Shown here: piece by piece, positions 1 through 10,694 of the stretch
How the letters are laid out: each line of letters begins with the position of its first letter
Numbering within the stretch: position 1 is the first letter of the stretch
NCBI RefSeq assembly: GCF_010015445.1
Contig: NC_053127.1
Span: 8,450,276-8,514,275 of the forward strand
DNA: 64,000 bases
Direction: 5' to 3'
Source of the DNA: Perca fluviatilis
Lineage: Eukaryota; Chordata; Actinopteri; Perciformes; Percidae
The notes under the pieces: generated by a model
The model's input: the letters and a program-made list of their open reading frames with translations, nothing else
What the model was told of the DNA's origin: nothing
Databases searched by the model: none
Position numbers and translations under genes: made by a program

Positions 1-697
1 ACACAGGATCTAAAGTGGTGCTTTTGCATGATTCTTTGTGGAGAAACTCAGTTTTACAGATCTGTCGATTAAATCAACTAATTGATTATTGGACAAAATC
101 GTATGAATCGACTGAGAATTTCAGCCGTAGTAAATACTGCGTACCTACCCCAGTATTTCCAGAAACACTTGCCGCATATTTAACTTTTTCTCTAAATTGT
201 TACTACCATTTTTCTTTTCTTTCACTGTATCTACATTTAAGGAACCAGTAGGAACTCTTTTTTTCTTGGTACATGATTCATACAACAAAATTATTGTGTC
301 TGTGTGTGTGCGCGTGCATGGGTGCGAGTGTCTGTGTGTGTTGTGCGTCTGTGCGTATGCGTGTGTCTGTGTGTGTGCATGGCGAGGGACAGGTGTGTCA
401 GATGTTTGTTTATATTGTGTCATGTCTTTTTGATAATTGCAGGAGCGTGACCTTACAGATGTTTATATGTTATTCTGCCAGTTGTTAGAGCAGGTGATGC
501 AAGGAAATGTTCTGTGTGAACAGACAATAAAGTTTTATCTTATCTTAACTAACTGTAAAAATACGCACTGGGGAATAAAATATTACAACAAGGGCCATCT
601 CTTTGTCAGTGGGTCCAAACTTTAAAAGGGTCATTTGTCTCCACGGATGGCTGTTTTAAAAGAGTCCAACACCCCCATCTAGTGGAAAAGATATATA
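1..697. other. AT-rich flank with TG-rich microsatellite, no gene seen
   Basis: Open frames here are short and without recognisable domains. An imperfect TG-rich tract at about 297-400 explains the longest of them (Cys/Val- or His/Thr-rich translations). Confidence 0.5.
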
Positions 698-1210
698 CTG
701 AACAAAATTATAAACGCAACACGGGTTAGGGTCCATCCCTCGCTCTCTCTCTCGCTCTCTCTCTCGACCTGATTGCAGTTCGTCTCGTACCCGACTTGAG
801 TGGGCAAATGCTCACATTCGATGGCGTCTGGCACTTTAGAGAGGTGTTTTCTTCACGGATGAACCCTAACCCTAACACCAGATACTGACTGGTTTTCAGA
901 CGTCCCCCGGATCCCCCCAATACAGTAAAACTGCACATTTTAGAGTGGCCTTTTATTGTGTCCAGCCTAAGACACACCTGTGCAATAATCCTGCTGTCTA
1001 ATCAGCATATTGATATATGCCACACCTGTGAGGTGGATGGATTATCTCGGCAAAGGAGAAGTGCTCACTAACACAGATTTAGACAGATTTGTGAACAATA
1101 TTTTAGAGAAATAAGCCTTTTGTGTACATAGAAAAAGTCTTAGATCTTTGAGTCCAGCTCATGAAAAATGAGGGCAAAAACAAAAGTGTTGTGTTTATAA
1201 TTTTGTTCAG
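698..1210. mobile_element. decayed, internally deleted Tc1/mariner element
   Basis: The terminal inverted repeat starts CTGAACAAAATTATAAACGC at 698 and returns inverted as GTGTTGTGTTTATAATTTTG, ending TTCAG at 1210. A TA precedes the left end, while the right flank is TT (mutated). Between 777 and 863 the plus strand encodes a Tc1-transposase-like fragment, RLEWANAHIRWRLAL, stop, RGVFFTDE, including the TDE around the first catalytic Asp but broken by a TAG. The rest of the transposase is deleted. Confidence 0.85.
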
Positions 1211-1416
1211 TTTATAAGGTAATATACAATGGTGAAAACCTGAGGATTTTTTCTTTCAGGCTGCCATTAAATTAAATTAATTTAAATAAAAACATCTGAA
1301 AAAAAATGGCAAACAATTATTTTTATTTATAGAAAACATGAACATGTACAGTAATCATTGTAATAGTAGTAGGATACTTGTGTTGGGATACCATACTACA
1401 CATGATGCAGAATACA

Positions 1417-1772
1417 GGTAACACTTTACTGGAGGTTTCCCTAGTTTGTCCTTACAAGCAGCGCACAAACCTTTAATTAAAAGGTTTATATCACACTACA
1501 ATGTAGTTGTACGCAGATATGAGGTTATTAATATTCGTCAGCAATTATAACTTCTCCTATGAAGATACTTCATATTACACGTTTTACTATATTGTCATAA
1601 CTTATGTTTGTACAGCAGCTTCCACTTATGTGAGCCCACAAGAGGTTGTTTACAAATACATTAATAAATAATTATATCTGCATACAACTACATTATAGTG
1701 TGTTATAGACCGTTTATTAAATGTTTATATACTGCTAATAAATGCTAAATAGGTGGACTTAAAGTAAAGTGG
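1417..1772. mobile_element. MITE with 11-bp flanking direct repeat
   Basis: Starts GGTAACACTTTACT and ends AAAGTAAAGTGG, an imperfect inverted pair. It is flanked by perfect TGCAGAATACA copies at 1406-1416 and 1773-1783. Inside, cacactacaatgtagttgta and the inverted stretch near 1682 make further fold-back structure. A duplication of 9-11 bp suggests a Mutator-like family, but no transposase is present to confirm it. Confidence 0.75.
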
Positions 1773-1826
1773 TGCAGAATACACATTAGTTTAGCCTAAT
1801 TACTGACACTCGACTTTCGCCTCTGT

Positions 1827-2293
1827 TTTATTGGCTACTCTAGCTCAATGCTGCTGACCTTTGTTATTTGCTACTGTACGTCCACATTATGCTTTTCCAA
1901 AACCTGTACACCTTCAAACGTTGGCTTGGTGTTTGAGTTTGTATGGGGTAAATAGAGCTTTTCCAAAACCATGACGTAAGCTGGCCACGGAAAGTTACAG
2001 AAATGGGGGGGGGGGGTTTAAAGTTTGGATGGCAGTGCAGAATGTGTTCTTCTTCTGGGAGCATGAAAATAAATTTGTTTGAATTATGCAGCAAAACTTT
2101 TAGAGATCATCAAAATCAATGGGATTTAATGTGTAGCAACTGTGAATATCAACAGTTCTTTTACAGGAAATCCAACCTGATTTTGACCTGATGAGGTCTG
2201 GGGGTCACGGACTGACAAAAAAAAAACATTTCTCAGCCTACATCAGGAAGCCTGAATAAATAATAAAGCCTTCATACTGTGAAAGGTTTAAGT
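1827..2293 (-). other. possible smg8 3' UTR with candidate poly(A) signals
   Basis: Downstream of the smg8 stop, the minus strand has an ATTAAA at 2130-2125 and an AATAAA at 1832-1827. Either could end the transcript. The assignment rests only on position and hexamers; the true end could differ. Confidence 0.3.
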
Positions 2294-2506
2294 TTACTGT
2301 GGTGGAGGGTTAGCAGTCGTGGCCTTCAGGATGCCTCGCAGCACCTTGTAGTTGTTGAGTGGTTGGTTCTCTTTGGGGGGGTAACAGGGGCCACGATCTG
2401 TTGCGTAGGAATAAGGGAACCGCAGAACCCAAAGACCATCAGGTGGCAACACTATATCTGTCTTCTCTGGGTGGAAAACTGGGCAGGGAGGAGGACTGGG
2501 CAGTAC
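2294..2506 (-). CDS. smg8: smg8 coding exon 5 and stop
   Basis: Encodes the last 70 residues and a TAA at 2296-2294. The acceptor reads TTTTCAG|GTACTG, giving NPQ|VLPSPPPCPVFHPEK across the junction. The strongly conserved C-terminus GLWVLRFPYSYATDRGPC and PPKENQPLNNYKVLRGILKA follows. This tail belongs to the C-terminal region associated with inhibition of SMG1 kinase. Confidence 0.93.
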   Translation of the reverse strand, partial: VLPSPPPCPVFHPEKTDIVLPPDGLWVLRFPYSYATDRGPCYPPKENQPLNNYKVLRGILKATTANPPPQ

Positions 2507-5500
2507 CTGAAAACACAGCAGAAACAAAAGCACATTCATTCATAAATCTCTATTTTTACTAAAACGTAAATACATATTTTGCTACCAGACATCTTAGGGT
2601 CTTAATCCGTTTATATTTTGTAAAATTGACACCAATGAAAGTACGCCAAATTATCTATTCACAGTTCCTGTTTGTAATGTACCCATGGTTGTACAGAAAC
2701 TATTACTGGATTACTTTGATACTGAAGAAAAATTTAAAACGCAATGATTCTTAGGCAAGTTCTGGAGTTATAAGGTTATAAGTTAAAGTCTTTTTTTCCA
2801 TGATTTCTTAGCGGATTTACAAACATTTATCATCAGAGATAAGGATATCTTCGGAAAGTGTAAGTCACACTGAATCTAATATTATGTGTATAATATCTGC
2901 GCGTTCAGATTTGACTGAGTTATAAAAGTCCACTTAAGTACCTCCATAAGCTTTGACATAAGTTTCCTCTGCTGTAGCTCCAACTCCCGACCGTGTTGGT
3001 AAGTGGGTCAAGTCAGCAGGTCAAACTCAAGAAGCAACTTCCATGCCTGAAAAGTGAAGCCAATGCGGAAGTGCCTTAAACCTGCATTCAATCTAATTTC
3101 CAGCAGGGGAGACTCCACTGGCTCCAAAAAGAAATCTGTTTCTATAGAAGTCTATGAGAAAATAGTCTCGCTTTGCCAGACCCTCCTCCACAGCGCGCTG
3201 ACGGAGGGTCTGGCTACTCCACACAGCATTCGGGGACGGGAGGAAAACGTACTCTGGTTTAATGGCATTTCTTTAAACCAATCAGAATCGTCATGGGCGG
3301 CGCTAAGCTCCGCACAGAGCCGCTGCAAAATAGTCCTGCGAGAGAAAACTCAGATTGGACAGATAGTCTAGCTAGCGGTCTCAATTGACCCTGCAGAGAT
3401 CTGAGGAGCAGTTAACCATAGTCTTCATTAATTCACCAGAGGTTAAAAGAAGTGGAACGTCAAGAATATGGACTAATGAGAAAATGACCCTACCTCTGCC
3501 TCGATTTATTACCTCAGTTAACATTTTCATAATAATTTTATGGTCTCAATTGCTACTTTCAAGTCTTTATCAATACAGCATGATGTTCATTTTATAAATT
3601 ATGGTCCCATTTATCTTAAAATAGACAATAAAGTAGGGGATGCTTTAGGGCGTGGGTACACGCCGGCCTGTCAATCAGGACAAAGGCTTAGCAATGCTAA
3701 CCGTGGCACTGTGAACCCTATGAAATGACCTGAACTTGTTCCAAAATACCAAGATGGTGACGGCCAAAATGCAAACTCCTGGCTTCAAAACAGCAGTCCA
3801 CAAACCAATGGTTGACTTCACGTTACCGATGCTACGTCCATTATTTTCGCAGCCTATGGTCAAACTACAATAATTTACTTCCTGTTGTGTTTACCTGTCC
3901 CTTTGACCTCGCTCAGTCTCTCCTACAACAGCCATATGATGTTGGCTGAGAAATATGAACTTTTCCAGTATATCCACTGGCTGCCTGTTATAGGGATGCT
4001 TCATTTAGTGTCTTTATTATTAAAGGTTAAATACTTGCAACTGTAGTAGCTTAACTGACAAAGAAGTCATATTAAGTGAAGTGGAGTCACATTCAACGGT
4101 TTACCTGTGGGTTGAGGGTAACCTCCAGTGGGGCGTCCGGCACCACAATAAAAAGGCGAGCCAGCTGGGCGAAGTGAGGCTTCAGGCCGCGGCCCTGTGA
4201 AGGGGACTGGATGTTCAGCGGCATGTCGGTGTTTAGCACCCTGGTGGCCGGTTCTTTGGCGCCCCCTGGCCCCAGCACCTTCACTATCTTATCCGGCCCG
4301 CAGCTGATGAAGCGTCTTCCTCGGCTGTCTTCATACTCAAACCCCACGAAGATCCGAGCCATGTCATCCCTCCTGCGACTCCTACCGAGCCCTCCGGTGC
4401 TCCCTCGCTTTCCCACCAGGGTCTTGTTTGGGGCTGGCCACGAGGAGGTGCCTCCATCCAAAGGCTCCGTCAGTCCGGTGTCCTCCTCCGACCGAGAGCG
4501 GATCACCAAGTCCCACGGCAAGAGGAAGGAGGAGCCGGGTAGGAAGCCCGGCTGTTCCAGACCGGTGTGGCAGTTGTATGACTTGGCTGGGCCCAGTTTG
4601 ACTAGCGACCAGCTGGAGAACTTGGGTAGCAGGCCCTTGGGGCACCCAGAGTGCATCATACCCGGGAGATACTCCACAGTGGAGGGCTGGCGGTCAACAA
4701 GGCTTGGCCTCTTTTGCTGGACTTGGGTTTCGGTGCCATCTCCGTCCGCGTAGGGCCCGAGGCTGTCCGTGGACTGGCCTAGACTGAGAGCCAGGCTGAG
4801 GCTGGGGTCTCCAGGTGTGTGGCTCTGAGCAGTGCTTGGCTCCTTCAGCCTCTCCGCCTCACCAGACCCTGAGGCCTCACTCGGGAGTCGCTGAGCTTGG
4901 TTGCAGGCCGGAGCTGGGTCAGGAGTGCTGGGCTGGAACACCGGAAACTCAATCCTCTCCAGCTTCCCGCAGCATTTCTCCTCCAGTATCTATTTAGGAA
5001 GAAAACCATTAGAGAACATGTGAAGACGTGGAGAAACTGATATTTGAGTTTGGGCAATGTGATGCTTTACGTGTTGTCTCAGATTTTATTTAAACCAATA
5101 TTTGTGTGAATGCCCGATTCTTCATTCTTCAACTTTCTTTGGTCGTCTCTAACTTGCGTCTCTAACTGCATACAAAAAACATTCAAATATCAAAATGTTC
5201 AGATCGTTAAACACATCATGGGACTTCTTCAACATTTGTTCTGCTATTTATACTTTTTAAAATATTAAGCTTCTTTATTTTTTTTTTTACAATTAAAGTC
5301 AATGAGAGCAGCCTTCACATCCTTCAAATCCTCTTCTACTTCAAAATCTATCTCCTCCTTCATACTTTCACCTACAGACGCAATTCAAACTTTAAACCAT
5401 TCCTAAAAAATTCAGCTATTAGGCTATATCTCAGCAGTTTGATATCACAGTTTTTGTGAAATCACTGTCAAAGTTTAGTGTTCATTTCAGGATTTTTCTG

Positions 5501-8500
5501 TGTTGATAATGGGTGTGTATTGCGTGACTTACAGTGGGTGATGTCATCGCTAGAGCACGGAGCTTTAACAAAATCATCTCATTCTCTATAAACTGCTCTC
5601 ATGCCCACAATTTTTACTTGTCATACATGATTTACATTTTATTTAGGACTTATAGTTTTGAATGATCTGCCTCAGAGAGAAAAGATGGTCGGTGGATCTT
5701 TCATTGACAATAATGTTATTTATCCTCATCCACTCTTAAGCCAAAACGCAGTATTTTGAAACTGCGATTTCAGTTTTATTTTTATCTACACAAATGATAT
5801 GCCAATACGTTCGCAAAGGCCTTCTGGCACTCATGATGAGGTCATGTTACTTATGCCACCTATAGTTTAGGCTGTCTGAGGCAAACCCTTACATTTTACA
5901 CAGCATCAGCTTTTTTTAAACACACCGTAGCTCACACTGCAAGCTGTGTACACTGTGTTGTTGCAGAGATAGGTCTGGCAATGCGACAATGCCCGTTATA
6001 CCGCTTTCACACCAATGGCCAGGGTTTCACCAGGGTTGTCTGATCAGTGATCATTGTCATGAAATTGTCATTGTACAGTAGAGAGAAAGAGAGAAATAAA
6101 GCTATTTGATGATGGTTCTGCAGTGATTACGTTCAGATTTCTACTCCTCTGCATATTTATTGTTGATTTTTGACCATTTTAAGACAAGGGGAGAACATTT
6201 CTCTTTGTTTGATTTCATTTAAAGTAAAGATGGGCTTTCCTGTTGTCTTCACGACTCATTTTTAAAATAGACCGAGAGAAAAAAGAGAGGGATTGAACTG
6301 AACTGCAGTCTGCAGTTTACCACTGTGGTGCCGCGATGTGTGCCGAATGAATGTCGCCCACTTGCCACTGTGGTAACACCTACAACTTTCATACAATATG
6401 GCTATTATTCAACCTTTAAAGATATCATATTATTAGAACAATTATCACTTTTCCAAATTTCTTACAACTTCACCTTCTTCTTACACATTTTAACCAGCAA
6501 TCCAGTTTAGCATTAGCTTTTCAGAAAAACCTTTAATTATTCCACATCTCTTTTACATTAGTGGTGTTATTCAACTTGTCAACGAAATTCATACTTATTA
6601 AAACCATTCCCACTTTTTCAACTATTCTCACTATTTAAACTTTTTCTTACGGATATAAGCTATTAATTCAGTTTTGCTTTAGCAATTTAGCTATTCAGCA
6701 TTCACACGCATTTTCTGCAGGAAATGCATTTTCTAGTTTACAATGAAAATCTAGCAAATGAAAGAGGTGATGAACTACTCGACTGCAGCTCCCCTTGGCT
6801 TTACAGAGCTTCATACAGAGTTACAGTATGTAATATTTGACAACCAATGGAGAGAAGCTGCTGCTCTGCTGTGTGAATCCTGACCTGGTAGAAGTCATAA
6901 TTGGCAGCCTGGATGTCAAACGGATCCTCACGAGGAGCCTGTTTCCTGCCGCAGTTACAGGAGCTGGTGGAGCGCCCCCTGCTGTTGTGGTTCATGATTG
7001 GTGGATTGCGATCCAGGTCTGGCTTCTCTCCTACAGAAATAAATGTCAGATTTCATGCGTGTTAACTAGGGCTGTCAAAATGAACACGATAATAACGGGT
7101 AAAGACAAATTCCTTTTAACGCCACTAATTCCAGGTGTTTTTAGAAGAGAAAAGGACTGGAGTGCTCGGAAATTCAAACAAATAAGAATGGTGTTCTTTG
7201 GAAGAGAACATAAAAAGGTCCAAGGCACTCTTCTGGCAAAAACAAATCTGGAATAATAAAAGGGGAAGAAGGTTGTTTGTGCCGCTACGTGTGGGTTGTT
7301 ACTCAGCTCTATTTGAACATGTAATTAGCATGAAATAGCCATCTAAGTAAAGGCTTTTGTGTGCCTTGGACCTAGAGCTGGGCAATATATCGATATTATA
7401 TCGATATCGTGATATGAGAATAGATATCCTCTTAGATTTTGGATATCGTAATATGGCATAAGTGTTGTCTTTTCCTGGTTTTAAAGGCTACATTACAGTA
7501 AAGTGGTGTCATTTTCTGAACTTACCAGACTGTTGTAACTGTTGTATTATTTGCCTTTACCCACTTAGTCATTAGATCCACATTACTGATGATTATTCAT
7601 CAAAAATCTCATTGTGTAAATATTTTGTGAAAGCACCAATAGTCAACACTACAATATCGTTGGGGTATCGATATCGAGGTATTTGGTTCAAAGATATTAT
7701 GATATTTGATTTTCTCCATATTGCCCAGCCCTACTTGGACCTTCCTTCTTTATTTAGTAGAAGGTGTTCACCTGGCTGAGGAAGAAGGTGGAACTTGTGA
7801 ACACAGTGTTGGTCAGTCAGGCTTCGCTCCTCACACAGCTGGTGGCCGTTGCTCCAGAACTTGTAGCAGTCCTCATGAAGCTGCAGTGCATAGCGCTGGA
7901 AAGCGACTCCTCGGGCATGCTGGCTGTACACTCGCAGAGCCTGCGCCAGCTGGTTTTTGTGCACCGTAGTGGTGTAGTTATGGGGAAGATTGGACTGGTA
8001 AGCGCTGTGAGCCAGTGGCAGAGCTTTCTGGCACCTGTTCTCAGAGAACTTTGTGTCAGCATCGAGAAAAGCCTCCAAAACCTTCAGCTGGGCTTGCACT
8101 TTCGTGGCTAGCTCGGCTAATTCTTCTTCCGTGTTGCTAATCAGGACTTGGTGGAGCCTGGAGGCGACCTGGACCCATTTGGAGTAGGTCGGCAGCTCAA
8201 AGTGGGAAGGTTGTGGGTTGCGGCCGACGCTGTCGTCAAAGCCTTTCTTGGTGAGCACCAGCTCCACGTGCTGCCAGAGGAATTCCTTCAGGCTGCAGTC
8301 CACCAGCTGACCGCCCATCGACATGCTGCCTGGATCTCCGCCGAAGCTGGACTGCCGAACTGAACGTCGCATCTGCTGATAGCGCCTCGGCCCTGACACC
8401 ACCGTGACGGTGTCTTGTTCACACAAGATGCAGTTGGACCGCAGCTGACCAAGCAGGGCACCCACTGGGTCCTCATCTACTGCCGGTATCACGTACACAA

Positions 8501-10119
8501 ACGCTTGGTTGGCGGGCACAGTAAACAAGCAGTTGCTGCTCTGGTTGGTCAGGACTCTGCTTTTACGGAAGATCCGATAAATTTGGTCCTCCAGGGCATG
8601 CTGCAACCTCCTCCTGGGAGAGTGCTTTTTGGGCTTGTCTGGGTTTCCCCCAGACTCTGAACCGTTTGCAGAGACCTTCGGAATAACAAACAAAAGAGAT
8701 GTCAGTTAAATTCATATGAAACTCAACCAACCAATACAATGCAGTTTAAGTGATAGTAATATATTTAACAGTGGTCAGGGCTGTCACTTAGTACAGTTAG
8801 TTTATACAATTAGAGAAGAGGAGAGTTTGTGGTTTTACTAATCTTCTCTCCGATCTTAAGTAACTAAGTAAAATGTATTCATAGAGCACTTATTACAGAT
8901 AAGTGCTTTGCATAAAACATACAAGATGATACATATTTAAACACAATAGACAACTAAAATTACAAAGTAACCCAACTATCAGCACTCTACTTCTGGCATT
9001 TATTTGCATTCTGCCTACTGCAGCTTTAAGCCTCCTTACTGAAAAATCTCAGTTTGCTCGAATGGGTCTATGTTTGCAGATCGTCCGCATCTGCGCCCGG
9101 AGTCTCTGCACCGTCATTGCACCCGGGGAATGACTGTAACAGCACTGCAGTGGCACTATATATAGAACTATAATCAAAACTATAATCAAACTGTACAGAA
9201 GTTAAGACGGCTCGTTTAAAGGCACAGTTTCTGAATACAGGCTGTGTGAATTTCTCTGTGGATTGAGCATTTTATTAATTTCACTGTATTTATATAGCAC
9301 TTTATAATAAAAAAAGATGTGGAAATCTCACTTTTTACAATATGGGACCTTTAACTAAAAGATCTGAGTACTTGTTCCACCACTGGTACACATCTGTGGG
9401 TTCTGGGACCCCCGAGGCAGTGGCTTGCTTTGACCACAAGATTAATAAGCCACCTGCTTGTGATAAAAATAAGACTTTATAGAGATAAACCAGACCTTCA
9501 GAGAGCCGTTCATCTGGAAGACGAAGAGCAGGCGTGGAGGGCAGGGCCGACAGTTCACCTTCCACTCTTTGGACACCGGACAGTCTTTGATGGCAGCTCG
9601 GATCAGAGGCAGCACCTTCTGTCGCAGGGCGTCCAGGGCTCTGAAGAGCCGGTCGTAGGTCACATCGAAGGTCTGGTTGGGGTGGACGAGCAGGAGGACG
9701 TGGCACACGGAGAACATGTAGAGCAGATGGAGGCAGTGCTGTCGGTCCAGGCCTTTCCAGAAGTCGTGGGCGTCGGAGTGGCCGGTGGCGGCGCTCAGAG
9801 ACTCGCAGGCCCGCAGCAGCTGCCGGCTGTCGCAGACGGAGGAGAGCAGCAGGTACAGCACCCGGCTCTCCTGGCTGTAGAAAGCCTGGATGTGGCTGTC
9901 CGCGGTGCCGCCGTCCTCCGGTCCGCCGAACAGCGAGAAGATGTGTTTGTCCGCCAAATTGTTGATAATAGACTCCTTCGGCGGTCCGGGCTGCATGTTG
10001 CTTTTACCGAAAATACCGACAACACACAAGCCCTCGTCCCGGCTAGCAGCGTCCTCCTGGAGGTCTGCCTTAAGCAGAGCCCCCATACTCACAGGGAAAG
10101 ACATGTTTACTTCCTTCAT
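2294..10119 (-). CDS. smg8: smg8, nonsense-mediated mRNA decay factor SMG8 (5 coding exons)
   Basis: SMG8 joins SMG9 and the kinase SMG1 in the complex that phosphorylates UPF1 during nonsense-mediated mRNA decay; in vertebrates its C-terminal part restrains SMG1 kinase activity (family knowledge). The spliced reading frame joins 10119-9496, 8675-7772, 7030-6885, 4989-4105 and 2506-2294. Every junction is GT-AG and in phase, giving 2772 nt or about 923 aa, against roughly 990 aa in human. Recognisable blocks are a G-domain-like start with GIFGKS (35-40), the KPKKHSPRRRLQHALEDQ segment early in exon 2, SENRCQKALP and LPHNYTTTVHKNQLAQALRV in the middle, CNCGRKQAP (534-542), LSLALSLGQSTDSLG, and the C-terminal GLWVLRFPYSYATDRGPC. 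Three in-frame ATGs lie close together at 10119, 10104 and 10086; the first is used here, but 10104 is equally plausible. No frameshift or premature stop was seen. Confidence 0.95.
2507..4104 (-). other. smg8 intron 4, repeat-bearing
   Basis: A 1.6-kb intron. It contains the hairpin-headed repeat at 3166-3477 and, at about 3635-3870, a second interspersed fragment (gctttagggcgtgggtac onwards). Nothing else is recognised. Confidence 0.5.
3166..3477 (+). repeat. dispersed hairpin-headed repeat, copy 1 (smg8 intron 4)
   Basis: Begins tagtctcgctttGCCAGACCC and forms a hairpin (left arm from 3175, right arm 3203-3214). It continues with cacacagcattc, gattggacagatagtctag and the terminal block around 3453. 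Closely related copies lie at 28985-29430 and 37955-38092. It resembles a widespread percomorph interspersed element; no coding capacity is seen. Confidence 0.75.
4105..4989 (-). CDS. smg8: smg8 coding exon 4
   Basis: An 885-nt exon (295 codons, phase 0 at both ends) encoding residues 559-853. It opens ILEEKCCGKLERIEFPVFQP after acceptor CTAAATAG|ATACTG and ends LNPQ before donor CACAG|GTAAAC. Conserved landmarks are PSTPDPAPA, LSLALSLGQSTDSLG, VDRQPSTVEYLPGM, CPKGLLPKFSSWSLVKLG and RRRDDMARIFVGFEYEDSRG. Between the first two lies a variable low-complexity stretch, as in other SMG8 proteins. A 180-aa plus-strand open frame over this exon is only its antisense shadow. Confidence 0.93.
4990..6884 (-). 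other. smg8 intron 3, no gene seen
   Basis: A 1.9-kb intron. Roughly 5150-6740 is AT-rich with many short degenerate repeats of acttt/ttcaact character, looking like an old expanded interspersed repeat. A candidate open frame at 6325-6510 has no recognisable features. No coding exon or structured RNA was identified. Confidence 0.5.
6885..7030 (-). CDS. smg8: smg8 coding exon 3
   Basis: A 146-nt exon encoding residues 510-558. The acceptor TCTGTAG|GAGAGAAG completes a Gly codon with the last G of exon 2, and the donor is TACCAG|GTCAGG. The product reads through RNPPIMNHNSRGRSTSS and CNCGRKQAPREDPFDIQAAN to YDFYQ. This cysteine-containing block is one of the most conserved parts of SMG8, and the junction phases agree on both sides. 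Confidence 0.92.
7373..7733. mobile_element. hAT-type MITE with perfect 8-bp target duplication, in smg8 intron 2
   Basis: A 361-bp non-autonomous element. The ends read TAGAGCTGGGCAATAT and, inverted, TAGGGCTGGGCAATAT. The flanking 8-bp duplication CTTGGACC (7365-7372 and 7734-7741) is perfect, as expected for a hAT insertion. The inside is AT-rich with repeated atatcgatat motifs and no coding potential. The right duplication ends 29 bp from the exon 2 donor (7771-7770). Confidence 0.9.
7772..8675 (-). CDS. smg8: smg8 coding exon 2
   Basis: Encodes residues 209-509 plus one base of codon 510. The acceptor reads CCGAAG|GTCTCT and the donor CCAG|GTGAAC on the minus strand. It holds the conserved core from KPKKHSPRRRLQHALEDQ through KKGFDDSVGRNPQPSHFELP and LPHNYTTTVHKNQLAQALRV to CEERSLTDQHCVHKFHLLP. 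The open frame runs past the acceptor to an upstream ATG at 8693, but the splice junction and homology place that ATG in the intron. Confidence 0.93.
8676..9495 (-). other. smg8 intron 1
   Basis: An 820-bp intron with donor GT at 9495-9494 and acceptor AG at 8677-8676. It is AT-rich. The stretch around 8870-8945 (cattcatagagcacttatt onward) resembles a common fish interspersed repeat. No coding potential is seen. Confidence 0.6.
9496..10119 (-). CDS. smg8: smg8 coding exon 1
   Basis: Encodes residues 1-208, starting MKEVNMSFPVSMGALL and ending NGSLK. The donor reads AAG|GTCTGG on the minus strand and leaves phase 0. It carries the short P-loop-like GIFGKS and the conserved blocks SQESRVLYLLLSSVCD, FDVTYDRLFRALD and NCRPCPPRLLFVFQ. 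The exon is GC- and CpG-rich compared with its flanks, as expected for a first exon overlapping a housekeeping promoter. Confidence 0.93.
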
Positions 10120-10200
10120 CTTGAAAATCGGGGGAAGAAAAACAACGACGCACGCATTTCCGGTTTCGTAAACTAAAACGTCCGAGTAGATACAACATAC
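10120..10200 (-). promoter_or_regulatory. smg8 5' UTR/core promoter with ETS-like motif
   Basis: Immediately upstream of the smg8 start, the minus strand carries ACCGGAAAT (10164-10156), a close match to the ETS/GABP consensus common in TATA-less housekeeping promoters, in a locally CpG-rich stretch. No TATA box is visible. The motif sits only 37 bp from the first ATG, so the 5' UTR is likely short. Confidence 0.4.
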
Positions 10201-10694
10201 GCGTTGCAGTTCCCCTTTTGTTTTACTGTTTCACCCATTAGTGGAAGAATTATATCAGAGCGGGGTATGTTGTCAATCACTCTTTTCACACCGTCACAAT
10301 GGTATAAATGTCATACCAAATGAAAGAAGCAATTCTTGGGCTCATATTTTGTATTAATTACATCTTCATAACTTACCTCATTATGGAGTTGTGGATTGTT
10401 GAATATTGCGCCGGGTAAATTGTCACACTGTATTATCAAAAATAAGAACACAACTGCTTAATTGTGAATAATGATTTTCATTTAAAATTCAAACCAGAAC
10501 TGAAAATAAAAACAATCATGCCAAGAGAATCTGGAAAATCCATTCCTTCAATTAAAACAACAACGCTGGCAGAGAACACTATTAGTGCAACGACCACTTT
10601 ACTTTGAACGTTGAAATCGAACGTTCTCTGGAATGCACAGATCCGTGATAACTGAATGGAATGCTGCAGATAACTCGCTCAAATGTTTAACTTC

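Noticed and set aside
860..880. Telomere-like ccctaaccctaac
   Set aside because: Only two units, inside a Tc1 relic; more likely filler DNA at the deletion point. A ttagggtt pair near 63818 is likewise too short.
4211..4753. 180-aa plus-strand open frame
   Set aside because: Antisense shadow of smg8 exon 4, whose homology and splice phases are clear.
7764..8660. Plus-strand open frames over smg8 exon 2
   Set aside because: Shadows of the smg8 coding strand.
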